DNA from: Owenia fusiformis
Lineage: Eukaryota > Annelida > Polychaeta > Sabellida > Oweniidae
NCBI GenBank assembly: GCA_903813345.2
Contig: CAIIXF020000010.1
Span: 23,667,740 to 23,727,739 of the forward strand
Direction of reading: 5' to 3'
Length of the DNA stretch: 60,000 bases
Notes under the pieces: model-generated
The model's database searches: none
Seen by the model: only the letters and a program-made list of their open reading frames with translations
What the model was told of the DNA's origin: nothing
Program-made: the position numbers and the translations under genes
Part shown: positions 11,063 to 24,420 of the stretch, one piece after another
Layout of the letters: the number at the start of each line of letters is the position of its first letter
Position numbering within the stretch: position 1 is the first letter of the stretch

Positions 11063-11820
11063 CAAGCCTCAACCACACAGCTAAATATGTATAGGGCCTC
11101 AACCACACAGCTAAATATGTACAGGGCCTCAACCACACAGCTAAATATGTACAGGGCCTCAACCACACAGCTAAATATGTACAGGGTCTCAACCACACAG
11201 CTAAATATGTGCAGGGCCTCAACCACACAGCTAAATATGCACAGGGCCTCAACCACACAGCTAAATATGTACAGGGCCTCAACCACACAGCTAAATATGT
11301 ACAGGGCCTCAACCACACACCTAAATATGTACAGGGCCTCAACCACACAGCTTAATATGTACAGGGCCTCAACCACACAGCTAAATATGTACAGGGCCTC
11401 AACCACACAGCTAAATATATACAGGGTCTCAACCACACAGCTAAATATGTACAGGGCCTCAACCACACAGCTAAATATGTACAGGGCCTCAACCACACAG
11501 CTAAATATGTACAAGGCCTCAACCACACAGCTAAATATGTACAGGGCCTCAACCACACAGCTAAATATGTACAGGGCCTCAACCACACAGCTAAATATGT
11601 ACAGGGTCTCAACCACACAGCTAAATATGTACAGGGCCTCAACCACACAGCTAAATATGTACAGGGCCTCAACCACACAGCTAAATATGTACAGGGCCTC
11701 AACCACACAGCTAAATATGTACAGGGCCTCAACCACACAGCTAAATATGTACAGGGCCTCAACCACACAGCTAAATATGTACAGGGCCTCAACCACAGCT
11801 AAATATGTACAGGGCCTCAT
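11063..11820. repeat. 30-bp minisatellite, ~25 near-identical copies
   Basis: The unit is CCACACAGCTAAATATG followed by TACAGGGCCTCAA; the period is exactly 30 bp (two units per 60-base line). Most copies differ by 0-2 substitutions. One unit near 11796 has lost two bases. Because 30 is divisible by three and the unit lacks stops in several frames, long open frames appear on both strands; they are repeat artefacts. Degenerate units continue to about 11910. Confidence 0.95.
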
Positions 11821-11910
11821 CACCATCCCTTAGCTAATGATAAATCAAGACATCACCCATCCAGCTAATTATACATCAAGACCCAACTCCTTCAGTTAAG
11901 AATGTATCAA

Positions 11911-14900
11911 GGCATTCTTGCTTTTTGTACCGGATAAAGGCCCTATTACTCCATCTATTGTACTTATTACTAACCTTTTCTCTTTCTCTAACCTAGTTCT
12001 CCTTCCAAACTTCAACAATTTCCCCATTTTAATCAATAATTTAAAATAAAAAGAATTAAAATGTTTACACCTACATTAAGACATATCTGCGAAGATCCTG
12101 CTTTGGTTTTTTTTTATTTTCCTTGTTACTGATTCTAACCATCCTCACCTTTGACCTAGCCTTAAGTACTGACCTTGACCCAGGTCAATATGTCAACTCA
12201 AAATCCTGAATTAGTATATTCAAGTGAAGATTAAACGAGATACACATCAGCTGATTATTGAATGAATGGATGGTAAGTAAAATATTCATTATTTATTCTA
12301 TTGGCAAGTTTAGGGAACAAGCTGTCATCTTAGACCCATATGTACTTCATAAATAGAGTATGCTTAGAATGAATGATCAATAGAAATTCATATGTTAATA
12401 AGTACATGGAAATTCTATCACATTGCTTTTTTAATGGCAATTTAGTATTATGTGTCTTATGAAAGGTGATTAGACCCAGATGGTGCCAATTATTACTTTA
12501 AATAAATGACAATATAAACACATGTTAGGATGTGTTTAGAATAATAATTATGTAATAATAAAACAGTTGTTTGTTGCAAGTACATTATCATACATGTATA
12601 ATTATTGACTTCTCCAGAGGTAGACTGTTGAAATTATATCAAAGTAATTACCCTTATTTCCAATAATTTGAATTTGCTTCTTAAAAGAGTGCTTCAATTA
12701 CAGGGTTTGATATTCAGAGAAAACAACAATTTGAGGATAAAATTCAAGATGCTGAAAGTATAAAACTGTATAATTTCTATCTTTTCATTCAGAGTTCATG
12801 AAACCCAGAGTGCCTCATTACATCGCTTATTAATTACTTTTGGTTAAACTTTAATAGAATATCATATGGAAGATAAACAAAATCAAGCTATATATCACAC
12901 ACTTATGGACTTTGACATTTATTGATAATATAATGATATACCTGAGAAAGTGACCATATTTAATTTGTTACAAGAAAATCTCTGATAAAGCAGACTCATT
13001 ATAACATGCAAACAAACAGTAAATTGTATAACAAGATTTTACATTACAAGCTTTAGAGATTTGAAAAATATTGCCATTATAAAGAAGACCTACAAATTAA
13101 AAAGCAATTATCAATGGATATACAACAACAGGAACTCACAATTGAGAAAAACAGAAAATGTGAGATATGGATTTAAATAAAATAAATTTGAATATAGAAC
13201 AAACCTTTTTCTTCGAAGATTGGGAAAGCTATTTCCCCTAAAGACAGCAAACATAACGAATGTTCTAAAACACTATCAGAAAACTGATTCTGATCATCAT
13301 AATGTAATTTCTGCCGATGAACTAAAATACACAATATTCTTGAAGTTAATTCATCAGGAAAAACTTTGGACTGCACTGATCATTGAATTAACCTTCTACT
13401 CAATGCAAAGTCTCATTACAATGTTCTGCAAGTCTGTGTAATCCTATCAGAAGCGTCCTTGTGCAGAACTACTTGGCACAAATTATGATGAAAATACAAG
13501 TTACATTAATCTGCCAATTAACTAGGTTTTAAATCATATCTTGGTCCTGTAAACTAGTTTGGCAATTATCAACTGGCAGATATTACTAGTAGATCATCTG
13601 TCTGGTATGATGTTTACGTTTGATAGATCCATCCCTAAGGGAATTAAGGTGGGTTGACTTTCACTTCTTTATAGGACTCGACCTCAAAACTATACCTTTC
13701 ATTCCCATCCTTCATCATCCTCATTTTTTATGTGAAGTGTATGTGTTATACATATAGCCAGATGCATCATGGGATTGGTGAATAACCTCTTTTGCAACCT
13801 GACTTTAATTACTGGCAGCTCTCACACATTACACTTGTAGTTATAAGATACATTGTTATGGTGCTAACGATGAAAACAACAAACGAATAATATATTTTTA
13901 TGCAATTCATTTTCAACTTTCAGGATATAAAAGAAATGTATTTACATTCATGCATACTCAAATACAACACATCAATTATTCTTGTCTCTGCTGTGACACA
14001 TGCTGCAATGTATAGTAACCCAAAATAAGTAAAACATTTCATGTTGCTGATTGACATTGAGATAATTCATGGGTTTTCCCAACACTTGAATTTCAATGAG
14101 TCCAGGTATCATGGAGCTATTGCACTTTTTAAATTAAAGAAATGGTAAATATATTATTGCTATTATATTTACTGTATAACACACAGGTTGTTGTTATTAA
14201 TTTTGTTTACATGTACATTTGTTTAATTTTGCATATTTTGCAACCTGTCCCTTCTGACTATGATCATACCAAAAATCTGAAGAATCAACTTTGCAGATTT
14301 CTCTGATGAATTAATAAGGTGTCATACCCATCCAGATTGTGAAACAAGGCTCTTGGTTCTGAACACAAACAAAAATATAGCACTGTATTTGGGTTATTTC
14401 CAAAAAAACAACAATCTTACCTTATCATATATATTTTGATCCTGAAATGCCATATAAACACAACATACATTACGAAACCTGAAAAGCAAAGGCTGAATGG
14501 TTGATTGACAGTAAGTGTTTATTTCATCAGTGAGAAATATTCCTGTTTCTTAGCAAGCGGGAGGAGGGTGAAATTGCAACATAATCAGACAATTGTTTTT
14601 CTTATAATTTTTAGATTTTTTTCAATCTATTTTAAAAGTTGATTCCTGCATATAAGAAATACTCTGTGCGAAAATATTCTGATCCAAAGTGAAATATTCT
14701 GAACTGGTCAATTCCAAAAACATTTTGTTCCATGCCATTTCACTTAACTTTCATAGTAAAACATCAGATGAATAAGAATAAATTTAGACCACTAAAAGAA
14801 GACAAAACAGTTCTAGTCAAAAAATATTTTGTTATATACTAAATGGATTTCATAAAGAATGTAAGATCATTCTATTTATTTCAAAATACCCATAGATACC

Positions 14901-16121
14901 ATTTTTAGCCAATCTGGAGCCAATAAGAAAAACATTTTATGATTTTTTTTATGTCACAAATCAACAATTAATACCTTTAATATAACAGTTTGAATCTGAG
15001 AATTTGTAATATCAGATGAATATATATGAATCAGACCTCCCAATATAAAAATCTAAATAGGTACCAAGATTGTCCCATTCTAACTGACAGTGCCTCTTAA
15101 AGAACAACTCCTTATCACTCAATACAGTCCATAGAGACACTTGAGAGAGAAAAATTAAATATTGACAGGCACAATACAGTTATATTAAAACTTTGCACTC
15201 CTAAAAGATTTCTTATTTTAAGCAATAATCTACTTACAAATACACTTAACTTTACATTTCTTACGGATTATAAACCCCTTGGAGGAGCATATAATAAAAC
15301 ATTAGTGGAAATAGACATGAGAGACAACAAGTAACCAACAGGACCTGCAAGATTAATACAAATACTAATCATACGTTATGCAACAGCAATATGACAAAAC
15401 TGAGTTTGAAAAAGAAATAGATCTCAAAGATTTTTCAACATTCATAGGGTATCTATGAATTTTATACTTCTATTATCAAGTCTATACTCTATGTAGTAAC
15501 TATAGTAACCATAAGTGAAGGTAAAAAATAACTGGATGAATTAGAGGTCAAGGTTAACAGTAAAATTGAAGTTTACAGTTAAGAATTTAATGGAAATGTC
15601 AGCAATTATTTTGGTTGTCCAATGATCCATACATGTCTATTAGAAAAAACATAAGATAAACAGTGAACGATGTCACAGTAGTCAGGAAGATAAAAGTACG
15701 CAAAAGGTGGATATATTCCAAAATTAGAGAAAGAAGAAATATGTGTAAACCACAAAAATACTGCTTGAAAAGACTGAAATGATCTCAAATGTGAAAACAT
15801 CCACATATCTTAATTGTGCTCTTCCCTTGTTAAACAATTAAATCCACAGATCAGGAAGAAAAGTACTTTATCTTACACTTATATAATAATTAACACCTAA
15901 CATTCATCAAAACATTCACCCTATCATTAGGTAAGGTCTAATAAATTGAATCAAAATGAACTATATCTGGCCTTAAAACACTAATTAATGCCTGGGAATA
16001 GGTACTTATATATACATGTACATGAAGCATATGTATAGATGAAAACTAGCAATCAGATTATAAATCTGAAATACTTTGGACCAATATAGAAAAACGTAAA
16101 ATATACACTCTTATATAATAG
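11911..16121. other. probable first intron of the 16.1-kb gene; no other feature
   Basis: AT-rich, no exon with convincing splice sites on either strand and no clear repeat structure. The only longer open frames (13173-13441, 15606-15806) have no coding character. Confidence 0.45.
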
Positions 16122-16271
16122 ATGGCTACAAAACAGCAACTCAAAGAGGAGGCAACAAGAATCCTACAAGACCATGTTAATGAGAAAACATCACAACTCT
16201 TGCTTCTACAGTCAGAAAAATCTCAACAGGAAAAACAATTCTTTGATCAGCTTGAAAAAAAACTGAAGGAG
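16122..16271 (+). CDS. first coding exon of an unidentified coiled-coil protein
   Basis: ATG at 16122 follows directly after an acceptor-like CTCTTATATAATAG; 50 codons run in phase 0 to a donor GGAG then GTAAAA. The peptide is almost all helix-forming (QLKEEATRILQDHVNEKTSQ, then EKSQQEKQFFDQLEKKLKE), with heptad-like spacing, so a coiled coil is likely. Stops lie just upstream in frame, so this is the start codon or an exon boundary. The next exon at 17227 continues in phase 0. The function is not recognisable. Confidence 0.65.
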
Positions 16272-16384
16272 GTAAAATTGATTGCATTAGATGACATTCA
16301 TACTATATTTTTATTTGGGATTATATGCAAATCATCATCTATGATATACCAATGTTTATTTTACTTCATGTATTACACGGTGAC

Positions 16385-16672
16385 TATTCAGGCCCCGTAT
16401 ATCGCAAACAAGTTCCTGCTGACATTGCGAGCAATGAGCTCATGTTAGAAGCGGAGCCTTGAGAGATATGATAAAATATAGTTATAGTTGAAGAATGTCA
16501 TTGCCCTGCAATTGAAATAGCCATTGTACTATGAAATAAAGTTGTACAGAGTTTCACTTACTAACGTTTCATAGAAAATTTCATATTTCAATTCTATCAT
16601 ATCCCTCAAGGCCCCGCTTCTAAATAACATGACCTCATTGCTCTCAATGTCAGTGGGGCCTGGATAGTCCCG
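16385..16672. mobile_element. fold-back MITE inside the intron
   Basis: The left arm from CAGGCCCCGTATATC through GACATTGCGAGCAATGAG to GAAGCGGAGCCTTGAG pairs with the right arm CTCAAGGCCCCGCTTC, CTCATTGCTCTCAATGTC and GTGGGGCCTG. Arms are ~85-90 bp with mismatches and the loop is ~100 bp. No coding content. Confidence 0.75.
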
Positions 16673-16962
16673 TGTATTACCTCTAGTGTCTTATGATCCT
16701 ACACAATGTACCTCTAGTGATCGCAAATAATGCCAATCTTATACAAAATGTTAGACCAATCAATGATATAGAAACCAAGAACATGAAATGGTGATACCTA
16801 TTTCTTTCAAAAATAAAAAAATGAAAGTGCCTACCTTTGATCCTCAGTTAAAGCGCGACCTCTCAATAAAAAGCAATCGTGGGTTGTTCGGATATTCCTG
16901 GTGATATTTTGATCTAAAATGAGACGCTGATGAACAATTGGGGCAAAGATTTTGTACAAATA

Positions 16963-16963
<1 letters not shown>

Positions 16964-16994
<31 letters not shown>
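16964..16994. repeat. (GT)n microsatellite
   Basis: About 15 uninterrupted GT dinucleotides. Confidence 0.95.
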
Positions 16995-16997
<3 letters not shown>

Positions 16998-17226
16998 TAT
17001 ATGTACGAGGGACAAAATCGCCAGTGGCATTATAGGTGTCCCTCAACTCAACTGCAACCGATAAAATAATTCTTTCATCTTTGTGGTATTAAGTGGTGAT
17101 AATATGACATTTTCATTTGTATAAATTGTATGTGGTTTCATTTTATATTCTGGAAAATGTACATTATTTTCAATAAACCTAATTATGTTATCATGTCAAA
17201 TTGAGTGCTGAACTGTAAAATTTCAG

Positions 17227-17313
17227 AAATCCACTGGACAGGAAAATGCAAAGGACAATGGAGCACGAAGAAGAAGGTCTGGTTTGGCCAATATTACACA
17301 ATTGCAGGAAATG
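17227..17313 (+). CDS. second coding exon of the coiled-coil protein gene
   Basis: 87 bp (29 codons, phase 0 at both ends) between TTTCAG and a strong donor ATG then GTGAGT. It encodes KSTGQENAKDNGARRRSG followed by LANITQLQEM, that is a basic linker and then the start of another helix. It matches the phase of the exon ending at 16271, so the two very probably belong to one transcript. I could not find the following exons with confidence; the candidate at 37709 needs an incoming phase of 2. Confidence 0.65.
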
Positions 17314-20160
17314 GTGAGTTTAGTTATCTTTTCTCACTTTTCAGTCCATGATCTTTGTACTCCTCCCATCAAGCAATTCTGATAGGTTGTTTAATAAGAA
17401 AGTTATTTCTCGATGTTTTTGATTTTATAGCCCTGCATCATGTTACTAGACACTCCTCCCTGCTCCTCCCATTTCCCATCTACTCTTTGCGGGGTAAAGA
17501 TGTGTAGCGGGGATCAAATGGGTTTCGAGGAAGACGTCATCATGCCATTGTTCATGTCAAGAATATCTTTTACTTTCATTTACTTAACTGACATCATCTG
17601 ATATTTTATGACATGTATTTCCATAAAGTCTTCTAAATCATTTTAGAATAAGTTTCAATGACCCCTGTTACACAGGACGGTTGAAATGCTTCGAAAGCAT
17701 TTTACGAAGCATTTTGACAAAAAGCTTTGTAACGAAGCAATTTTGGGCCAGTGTAACACCTCTGCCTTCATTAGAAAAGCTTAGTTGATGACAAAGCAAT
17801 TGAGTAGAAAATTCAACGAAGGTTAGATCCCAACAAAGCTTTTTTGCCAATGTAAGAGGTAGCTTCGTTAGAAAATGCTTAGTTTACTGGTTTAGTTTAG
17901 TGCTTAGTGGTTTGCACATGCGCGTAATAAAGAGCACATCCATCATTTTGTATTAAATGAGAGAAATCGCGAGGAAAAATGTTTTTAAGTATGTATTACA
18001 ATCCTGCGTATTTATTAAAATAATTAGCCTGCCTGTTTACGTCACAAATTGATGCTAACTCAAGCCCTAAACGCCACATACAAAAATGTAATTTCCCGTC
18101 TTTTGTAGCATTTCATTCTGATTCCATGCCTTTCCTCGCATCGATATGACGTATTGAAACGTTTATTCAATCCATTAGCGAATATTAGACCAAGTCTCAT
18201 GTGTGGCAGCGTTAACTTTTGAAATTACGGAAGCTATGCTTACTAAAGAGAATGATGTGGCATACATGCTCTTTCTTTGACATGTGAAACCCTAAACATT
18301 AGGATGTTTGACCCAGGAAATAAAACTATTTAATTTAACATGATTTAATCACATCAGGGATTTAGCTGATTTGAAAATGTCCCTACTCAGAAATCATATT
18401 CCACTGGTTATCGCCATTTTGCAATACTTATCTGGTCGTTCCATTATTTTATTCTTCATCAATTTTTAATTGTAATTGAAGTTAAACTTCATGTTTAACT
18501 TTAAATAGATTGAATTAACGTTTCAAAACTACCATGTACATATGCGGCAAGATCTGCGAACAAGGAACGCTCGCCAGACTGGCCAAAACTGTTCCTTGTT
18601 GACAGGTATTTGCTACAGAGAGGGTCAATGTTTTAGGCCACTGCCCCAAAAACCAAAGTCCCGCCTAAGCATTCATTATTGTTGCCTTAGAATTATTGAT
18701 GTGTCCTAAAACGTTGCTTACAACTGATATTCAAGTTTCTTTCTATTTGTGTCACTTTCAAATTCAACTGACAGCTGATGGATTAACATACTAATATATT
18801 AGTTTATTAGATTAATATTCATATTAAAATGAATTGGCCATGAAATAGTAAGTTAAACCACCAGCCGAATCCGAGATATTTAATAATGGCTACACTATTT
18901 CAATCACGCAATATTATGGTATAACTGAGTAGCCCATTCCGGAATTAAACGTTTTTATATGATATAACATACTAGCCCTCTGTATGAACCCCAAATTCAA
19001 TCCCACCCAGTAATTAACTATTCCATATGTTTTCCAAGAGATATGATAGAAAAATTAGAGGAATACTTGTAATTGTATTGACTGAAATATATAAATATAG
19101 TAGTAATTGGAAAAATGTATGGTGACGTGTACGGAATGATCACATTCATCTGGTTTTATTTTCCTGAGAGTTTTGAACTAGTCGTTTTCTATACAGAACT
19201 GTTAAAATAAAGTTTAAAAGTCATGATCATTGATTTATATTAGTATAATAAAAATAGTGTAACAGGTACCAATGTTGGGATACATTTAGCTATTCATGCA
19301 TAAATGGCAAATGAACACATTTTGGCAAGGATTTCTAATCAACATTAGCGGATGATTAAAAGATGAGAATTATGCATATTATTGTTATTATATGACATGC
19401 TCTCATAGCTATAATGGAGCTAAAGTATATTAAAATCCTGGTACTACTATAACATGATATTACCAATGATCACTTATGCTCGTGGTAGGAAGACTGACTC
19501 ATATACTCAAGTTTTACTAGCATTTGTGCTAAAAATCACTCGTTTTTTCCTCACTTTGACTTGAGATTCGTCACTCCTACTTGAGATTTTCATGCGCATA
19601 GTTGTAATATTCTGCTTAATCTGTTTAAAATACAACTTCTCTTCTACTTAATGCCATGTGCAAAACAAACATACTTGGTTTTGATTCTGCATTCATTATT
19701 TTTATGCAAAGGTTTCATTTCCTGTTTAGTGTTACCATGGTGCATGCTGGAACTTTCTGGAGTGACGATGTTTTTTTTCACTATTTGGTAAGTTTAAGCA
19801 TCTTTAGGGGACTAGGGGTGAACTTTTACAATCCATAGGGAAGAGCAATACGATTCAGACAATGAAAGTATAAAGGCACTTCAAAGACTTGGTTAAATTG
19901 ATGAATCCACCGCTACTTGAAATCTTTGGAAAACTTAAACCGGAAGTAACTCAGTAAAATCGTGAATATAGTTATGTTTTTTCATGGCCCACTCAAGTGG
20001 TGATTTTCTGGCGGGACCAACCACTTCATACACATGCAAATTACATCGGGCCCCGATTATTGAAGACATAATAATTCATAATTAGATAATAATAATTAAA
20101 ATTGTAATTTCTCAAGTATGCTGTACATGTATTTTATTTCATCCATCAAAAAGTGTTAAT
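17314..20160. other. intron DNA with one small fold-back region
   Basis: No supported exon. Around 17660-17890, inverted short motifs (AAGCATTTTACGAAGC, AAAGCTTTGTAACGAAGC, CAACAAAGCTTTTTTGCC) suggest an old hairpin element. GAACAAGGAAC at 18558 pairs with GTTCCTTGTT at 18590. The rest shows nothing that I recognise. Confidence 0.4.
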
Positions 20161-20168
20161 CAAAATAA

Positions 20169-20490
20169 ATGAGCAATTGCGAGCCTCGTTATGAGCCCCA
20201 TACAGGCAAGTACAGTGCTCGAAAATTACGAGTCATTACAGGCCTCCTAACAGGCACTGTACGAGCAAGTACAGGGATAGAAAATTACGATTTATTACGG
20301 GGCTCGTTATGGGCACCAGATGGTGAAGTACGGGGGTCGAAAATTAAGAGCTATTACGGGCCTTGTAATTACAAGCTCTTATGAGGCTCGGAAATTACAA
20401 GCAATTACAAGACTCGTAACAAGGCCTGTACGAGGTTGTACAGGGCCCGTTGACTCAACTAGCTCCCTACGGGCTTGTACCGGGTCTGAT
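20169..20490. repeat. degenerate GC-richer tandem repeat (~55-60 bp)
   Basis: CGAAAATTACGAGTCATTAC, GGCCTCGTAA-like and GTACGAGCAAGTACAGGG motifs recur five to six times with heavy divergence. Open frames across it are repeat translations. Confidence 0.65.
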
Positions 20491-22040
20491 GTAATTTGCC
20501 TGTGTATTATAAACACATTCTTACTCAGAAATATTTTTCAAAAGTCAGACAGACTTGCTTTTTAAAAAGAGGAACTTCTTTTCATTTTTACCACATCAAA
20601 CGATTCCTCCAGAGTCAGTTAGTATAAGTAATTAATAACACGTTTTCCCGGAGAAAAAAAACAAGGAATAGAATTGACACTCGGGCTGTCACCCTCGGTC
20701 AATATCATATTTTCCTTAGCCAATATCATATTTTTCCTCAGAATAAAATTCATATTCCATCCCTCCCATTAAATAACCTCTATTTATTTTAAGCACATCC
20801 ATTGCCATGAATTATTCTATAACTTTAAACACACATTTTGTAAATCTACCTCTCTCAAATAGATATGATCTTGACTTTTGGCATTAACCTTTAGCATGCT
20901 TTAGCATTATTTGTCAAATTTAGTTTTCTTTGAAAATGTGACTTCCAGGTCAATCAATTTCCAATAGAGCCCATGTTATAAAATCATGAAAAGTGAAATA
21001 TCTTTTCATTGGCCAGAAAATATCTTCTCTTACTACTGGACATATATAAAAATTGATCTATAAATCAACTGAATATTGAAGTTTAGAGGTTCTTTTTCCT
21101 ATATCTGCCATAGCCACCTGGTGGAGAGACAACCTACATAATGGCCAACTCATTCTTTTGAGTTATCATAATTATTATTATATTGTTCTATAATACACTA
21201 GTACATGTATAGAAATCCTAATACTCTGTATTATCTGACATTCATATATACTTTGTACATAAACTAAACATTAATTCGAGAAATTGCACTTTACTTACTT
21301 GCGCTTCCCCATATTACAATCTCTTGTTCCTAAAATCCCAGGGTACCATTTTGATGCCCATGTAATGTACAAGATTCTAATGCGTCTAACCAGATCCAAG
21401 GTGAATTGATTGATCAATAATATACCAATATAATAACTTATCTGTAAATATTCTACGTATGAACTCCATTATTTCTTCATTAAATGTGATAACTGGGAAA
21501 CTGACCAATATGCACTTAACTGTAACCCTGAGACCATTGCCTGGTATACTAAACTCTGATGACGACTAAGTATTTACAGCTTCAACCAAGTACATGAAGC
21601 AATAATGTTAAGCCAATCTTATATTTTATTATTTCATCAAGAATCATCTTTGAGGGACAACATACTCTGATTTGAGTAAGTTCAGAGCTTCATTAGTTAT
21701 AAAAACTGTGAGGCAATGCAAACAGCTTGAAAAGGGTAATGACCTATTCATAAAGACAAATCAATAACTTATGATCAATGTGCCAAAAGTGTGGCACAAA
21801 GGAGAGAAGAACTTACATGGTAGACAATAAGCAACTGAAGCTCCCTGTCTAATACATTCAATTAAGTTTAGAGACCATGTATTGTAAGACTGGAAGGATA
21901 TGGCTGTTAATGAAGTATTCTAATCTTTAATATTAAACGTATGAAGATTATCTAATAAGAGGGTTTGGATATTGGGGTTATAGCATTTTGTACTAAATCT
22001 ATAATAGCATTAAAAAAAAAATTTAATATCTATTGGCAAA
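20491..22040. repeat. intron DNA including a dispersed repeat copy at 20928-21130
   Basis: 20928-21130 shares TTGAAAATGTGACTTC, CAATAGAGCCCATGTTATAA, GTGAAATATCTTTTCATTGG and CCACCTGGTGG with 24890-25155. The remainder is AT-rich and featureless. Confidence 0.55.
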
Positions 22041-22059
22041 ATGAATAATGGGAGGACAC

Positions 22060-22320
22060 CGCTACGATATACTCCGGAAAACCAATATGCGGAGGATATT
22101 GTGACGATATAATCCACTTGTTGATTTTTGTATACTTATTGAAGGATAATAAGAACATCCTGTGATATTTTCAGAATATCATTTTAATCACCTCAGTGAT
22201 ATTTAAATATGTTCTTGTTCGCTACACTCTCTCGTGCAGATATCAATATCACCTCATAGATAAAAATGATATTCTGAAAAATCATAGGATATCCTATAAA
22301 AATTACCAAAAGGATAATCC
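22060..22320. repeat. dispersed repeat with internal inversion, copy 1
   Basis: CATCCTGTGATATTTTCAGA and TCTGAAAAATCATAGGATAT form an inverted pair around TCACCTCATAGATAAAAATG. The same arrangement occurs at 36600-36800 (ATATGATATCCTATGATTTT ... AAAAATCATAGGATATCC). Confidence 0.55.
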
Positions 22321-22919
22321 CAATTCTATCCTCTGAAATAACTTGAAATAGTTTTTCTTCTGTATTTTCTAAAATGGGTATTACAGTAAAACTTGTGTGT
22401 ATTGAACATTGAGAAAAAAACGTTCACTGTTGGCGAGTGGTCACTACAGAGAGGGTAATTTATACAGAAGTCAGTATATTATGTGTGGAGGAACGATGTC
22501 TACTAGGGACAAATGTACAGGTGTTTTGTACAATGTTTTGGCAGGTAGATATATATATATACAGTGCTTGAAGGTATATCCTTGTATTCCATACCTGATG
22601 AGGTTTCAGGGACATATTAACCGGGAATATATTTAATATCCAGGTGAACATATTTCATATGTCACGCTCCAACGAGGATCCGGGATATATAAATCGTGTA
22701 TCCCACTCAAGCCGTTCTCTGGGGCCATTAGATGGCTATATATCCCATCCCTGGAACTTCCCTTCATAAATATTTCAGCACTGAACTAAACAAAAGACAA
22801 AGATGGCAGATGAAAGTAAACACAGACAAGAACACAAATGTGTACAAAATGTCCCCACCAATGGGTGATCCCGTCAAATGGTTATCCTGAAAATGAGTAC
22901 ACAAGACTTTACCGACACA

Positions 22920-23975
22920 ATTTGAGGACGAGAAATCAAAAATGGCCACCTTAAAATTTACCCAGAATGCCATAAAATAAGTCAGTTCTAGATTTTCATA
23001 CTAAGAACACAATTTGAGGACGGGAAATCAAAAATGGCCACCTTAAAATTTACCCAGAATGCCACCCCTGAAAATTTGAAATCGATCCGTCAAACAGTTA
23101 ACCAGAAAACATGCAAACAAGACTTTACAGACAAGATTTTAGGATGGAAAATCCAAAATGGCTGCCTTGACATTTACCCAGAATGTCAAAAAATTAATCA
23201 GTTCTAGATTTTCATACTAAGAATCATCCCTGAAAATTTGAAATTGATCTACCAAACGGTTCACCTAACAACGCGTAGACAAGACTTTACTGACAAGAAT
23301 TAGGACGGAAAATCCAAAATGGCTGCCTTGACATTCACCGGAATGCCAAAAAACTAATCAGATCTAGATTTTCGTACTAAGAATCATCCCTAAAAATTTG
23401 AAATTGACCTACCAAATGGTTAACCTAAAAACGCGTAGACAAGAATTTACATGCAAGATTTTAAGACGGAAAATCCAAAATGGCTGCCTTGACATTTATC
23501 CAGAATGCCAAAAAACTAATCAGATCTAGATTTTCATACTAAGAATCATCCCTGAAAATTTGAAATTGATCTACCAAACGGTTCACCTAGAAATGCATAG
23601 ACAAGACTTTACAGACAAGATTTTAGGACATAAAATCCAAAATGGCTGCCTTGACATTTACCCAGAATGCCAAAAAACGAATCAGATCTAGATTTTCATA
23701 CTAAGAATCATCCCTAAAAATTTGAAGTTGATCTACCAAACGGTTCACCTAGAAATGCATAGACAAGACTTTACAGACAAGATTTTAGGACGTAAAATCC
23801 AAAATGGCTGCCTTGACATTTACCCAGAATGCCAAAAAACTAATCAGATCTCGATTTTCGTACTAAGAATCATCCCTGAAAATTTGAAATTGATCTACCA
23901 AATGGTTCACCTGAAAACGTATAGACAAGACTTTACAAACAAGATTTTAGGACGGAAAAATCCAACATGGCCGAC
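22920..23975 (+). repeat. ~163-bp satellite, 6-7 tandem units
   Basis: The landmark AAAATCCAAAATGGCTGCC recurs at about 23147, 23309, 23469, 23633, 23796 and 23957 (as TCCAACATGGCC), giving a ~160-164 bp period. Each unit also has TTTACCCAGAATGCC, CTAATCAGATCTAGATTTTC, AATCATCCCTGAAAATTTG and CAAGACTTTACAGACAAG. The first two units are shorter and carry ATGGCCACC. Single diverged units lie at 1.1 kb (minus) and 4.7 kb (plus). Confidence 0.85.
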
Positions 23976-24149
23976 AATAAAAAGTGATTTTGAGTTTTTG
24001 CTGATTTCTTTTGACAAAATTATCACATATAACTACTGTTAACAATAACATAGGCTTTTACAACAAAGTACACCTGAAATTATTTATAAAGCTACTAAAT
24101 AGTTAAAGTATGAAAACTCAAAAACACCATTCAATATGATACAAAGTAT

Positions 24150-24420
24150 TGTCGCGCACTATGTAAAATCCCATGATTAATACAGTATCATAAACCTATT
24201 AAACATACATATCAGTTGTTTTAATTCGTTTTAACCTGTTATCATAGGTTTATGTATAAGACATAATTATAACAATGAATGATACGGACTTTTTTGGAGT
24301 TTCTCCTCTGATACTTGTATAATTTGTTTTAATTTGTTATCAGCTGTTATCAGCTGTTATATTCCATCTGGTTCAACTGGGAAAAACATATTATACTGGA
24401 TGATACATTTCTCTGCTCTT
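24150..24420 (+). repeat. dispersed repeat, copy 1 (inverted partner at 31.4-31.8 kb)
   Basis: CACTATGTAAAATCCCATGA followed by TTAATAC opens this segment; its reverse complement (ATTAATCATAGGATTTTACA then TAGTGG) closes the segment at 31430-31770. Both interiors share TATAATTTGTATTA/TTTAATTTGTTAT-like and TGATAC-rich motifs. Confidence 0.5.

Noticed and set aside
11062-11833. Long open frames of up to 254 codons on both strands
   Set aside because: They translate a 30-bp minisatellite whose period is divisible by three; identical repeat peptides appear in several frames and strands.
16835-16926. Minus-strand 92-bp segment with acceptor and donor (RLILDQNITRNIRTTHDCFL...)
   Set aside because: Open in one frame and splice-flanked, but next to a GT microsatellite and inside the intron of the plus-strand coiled-coil gene; not distinguishable from chance.
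19730-19789. 60-bp plus segment between TTCCTGTTTAG and GTAAGT
   Set aside because: Two frames are open and neither has coding character or a phase link to known exons.
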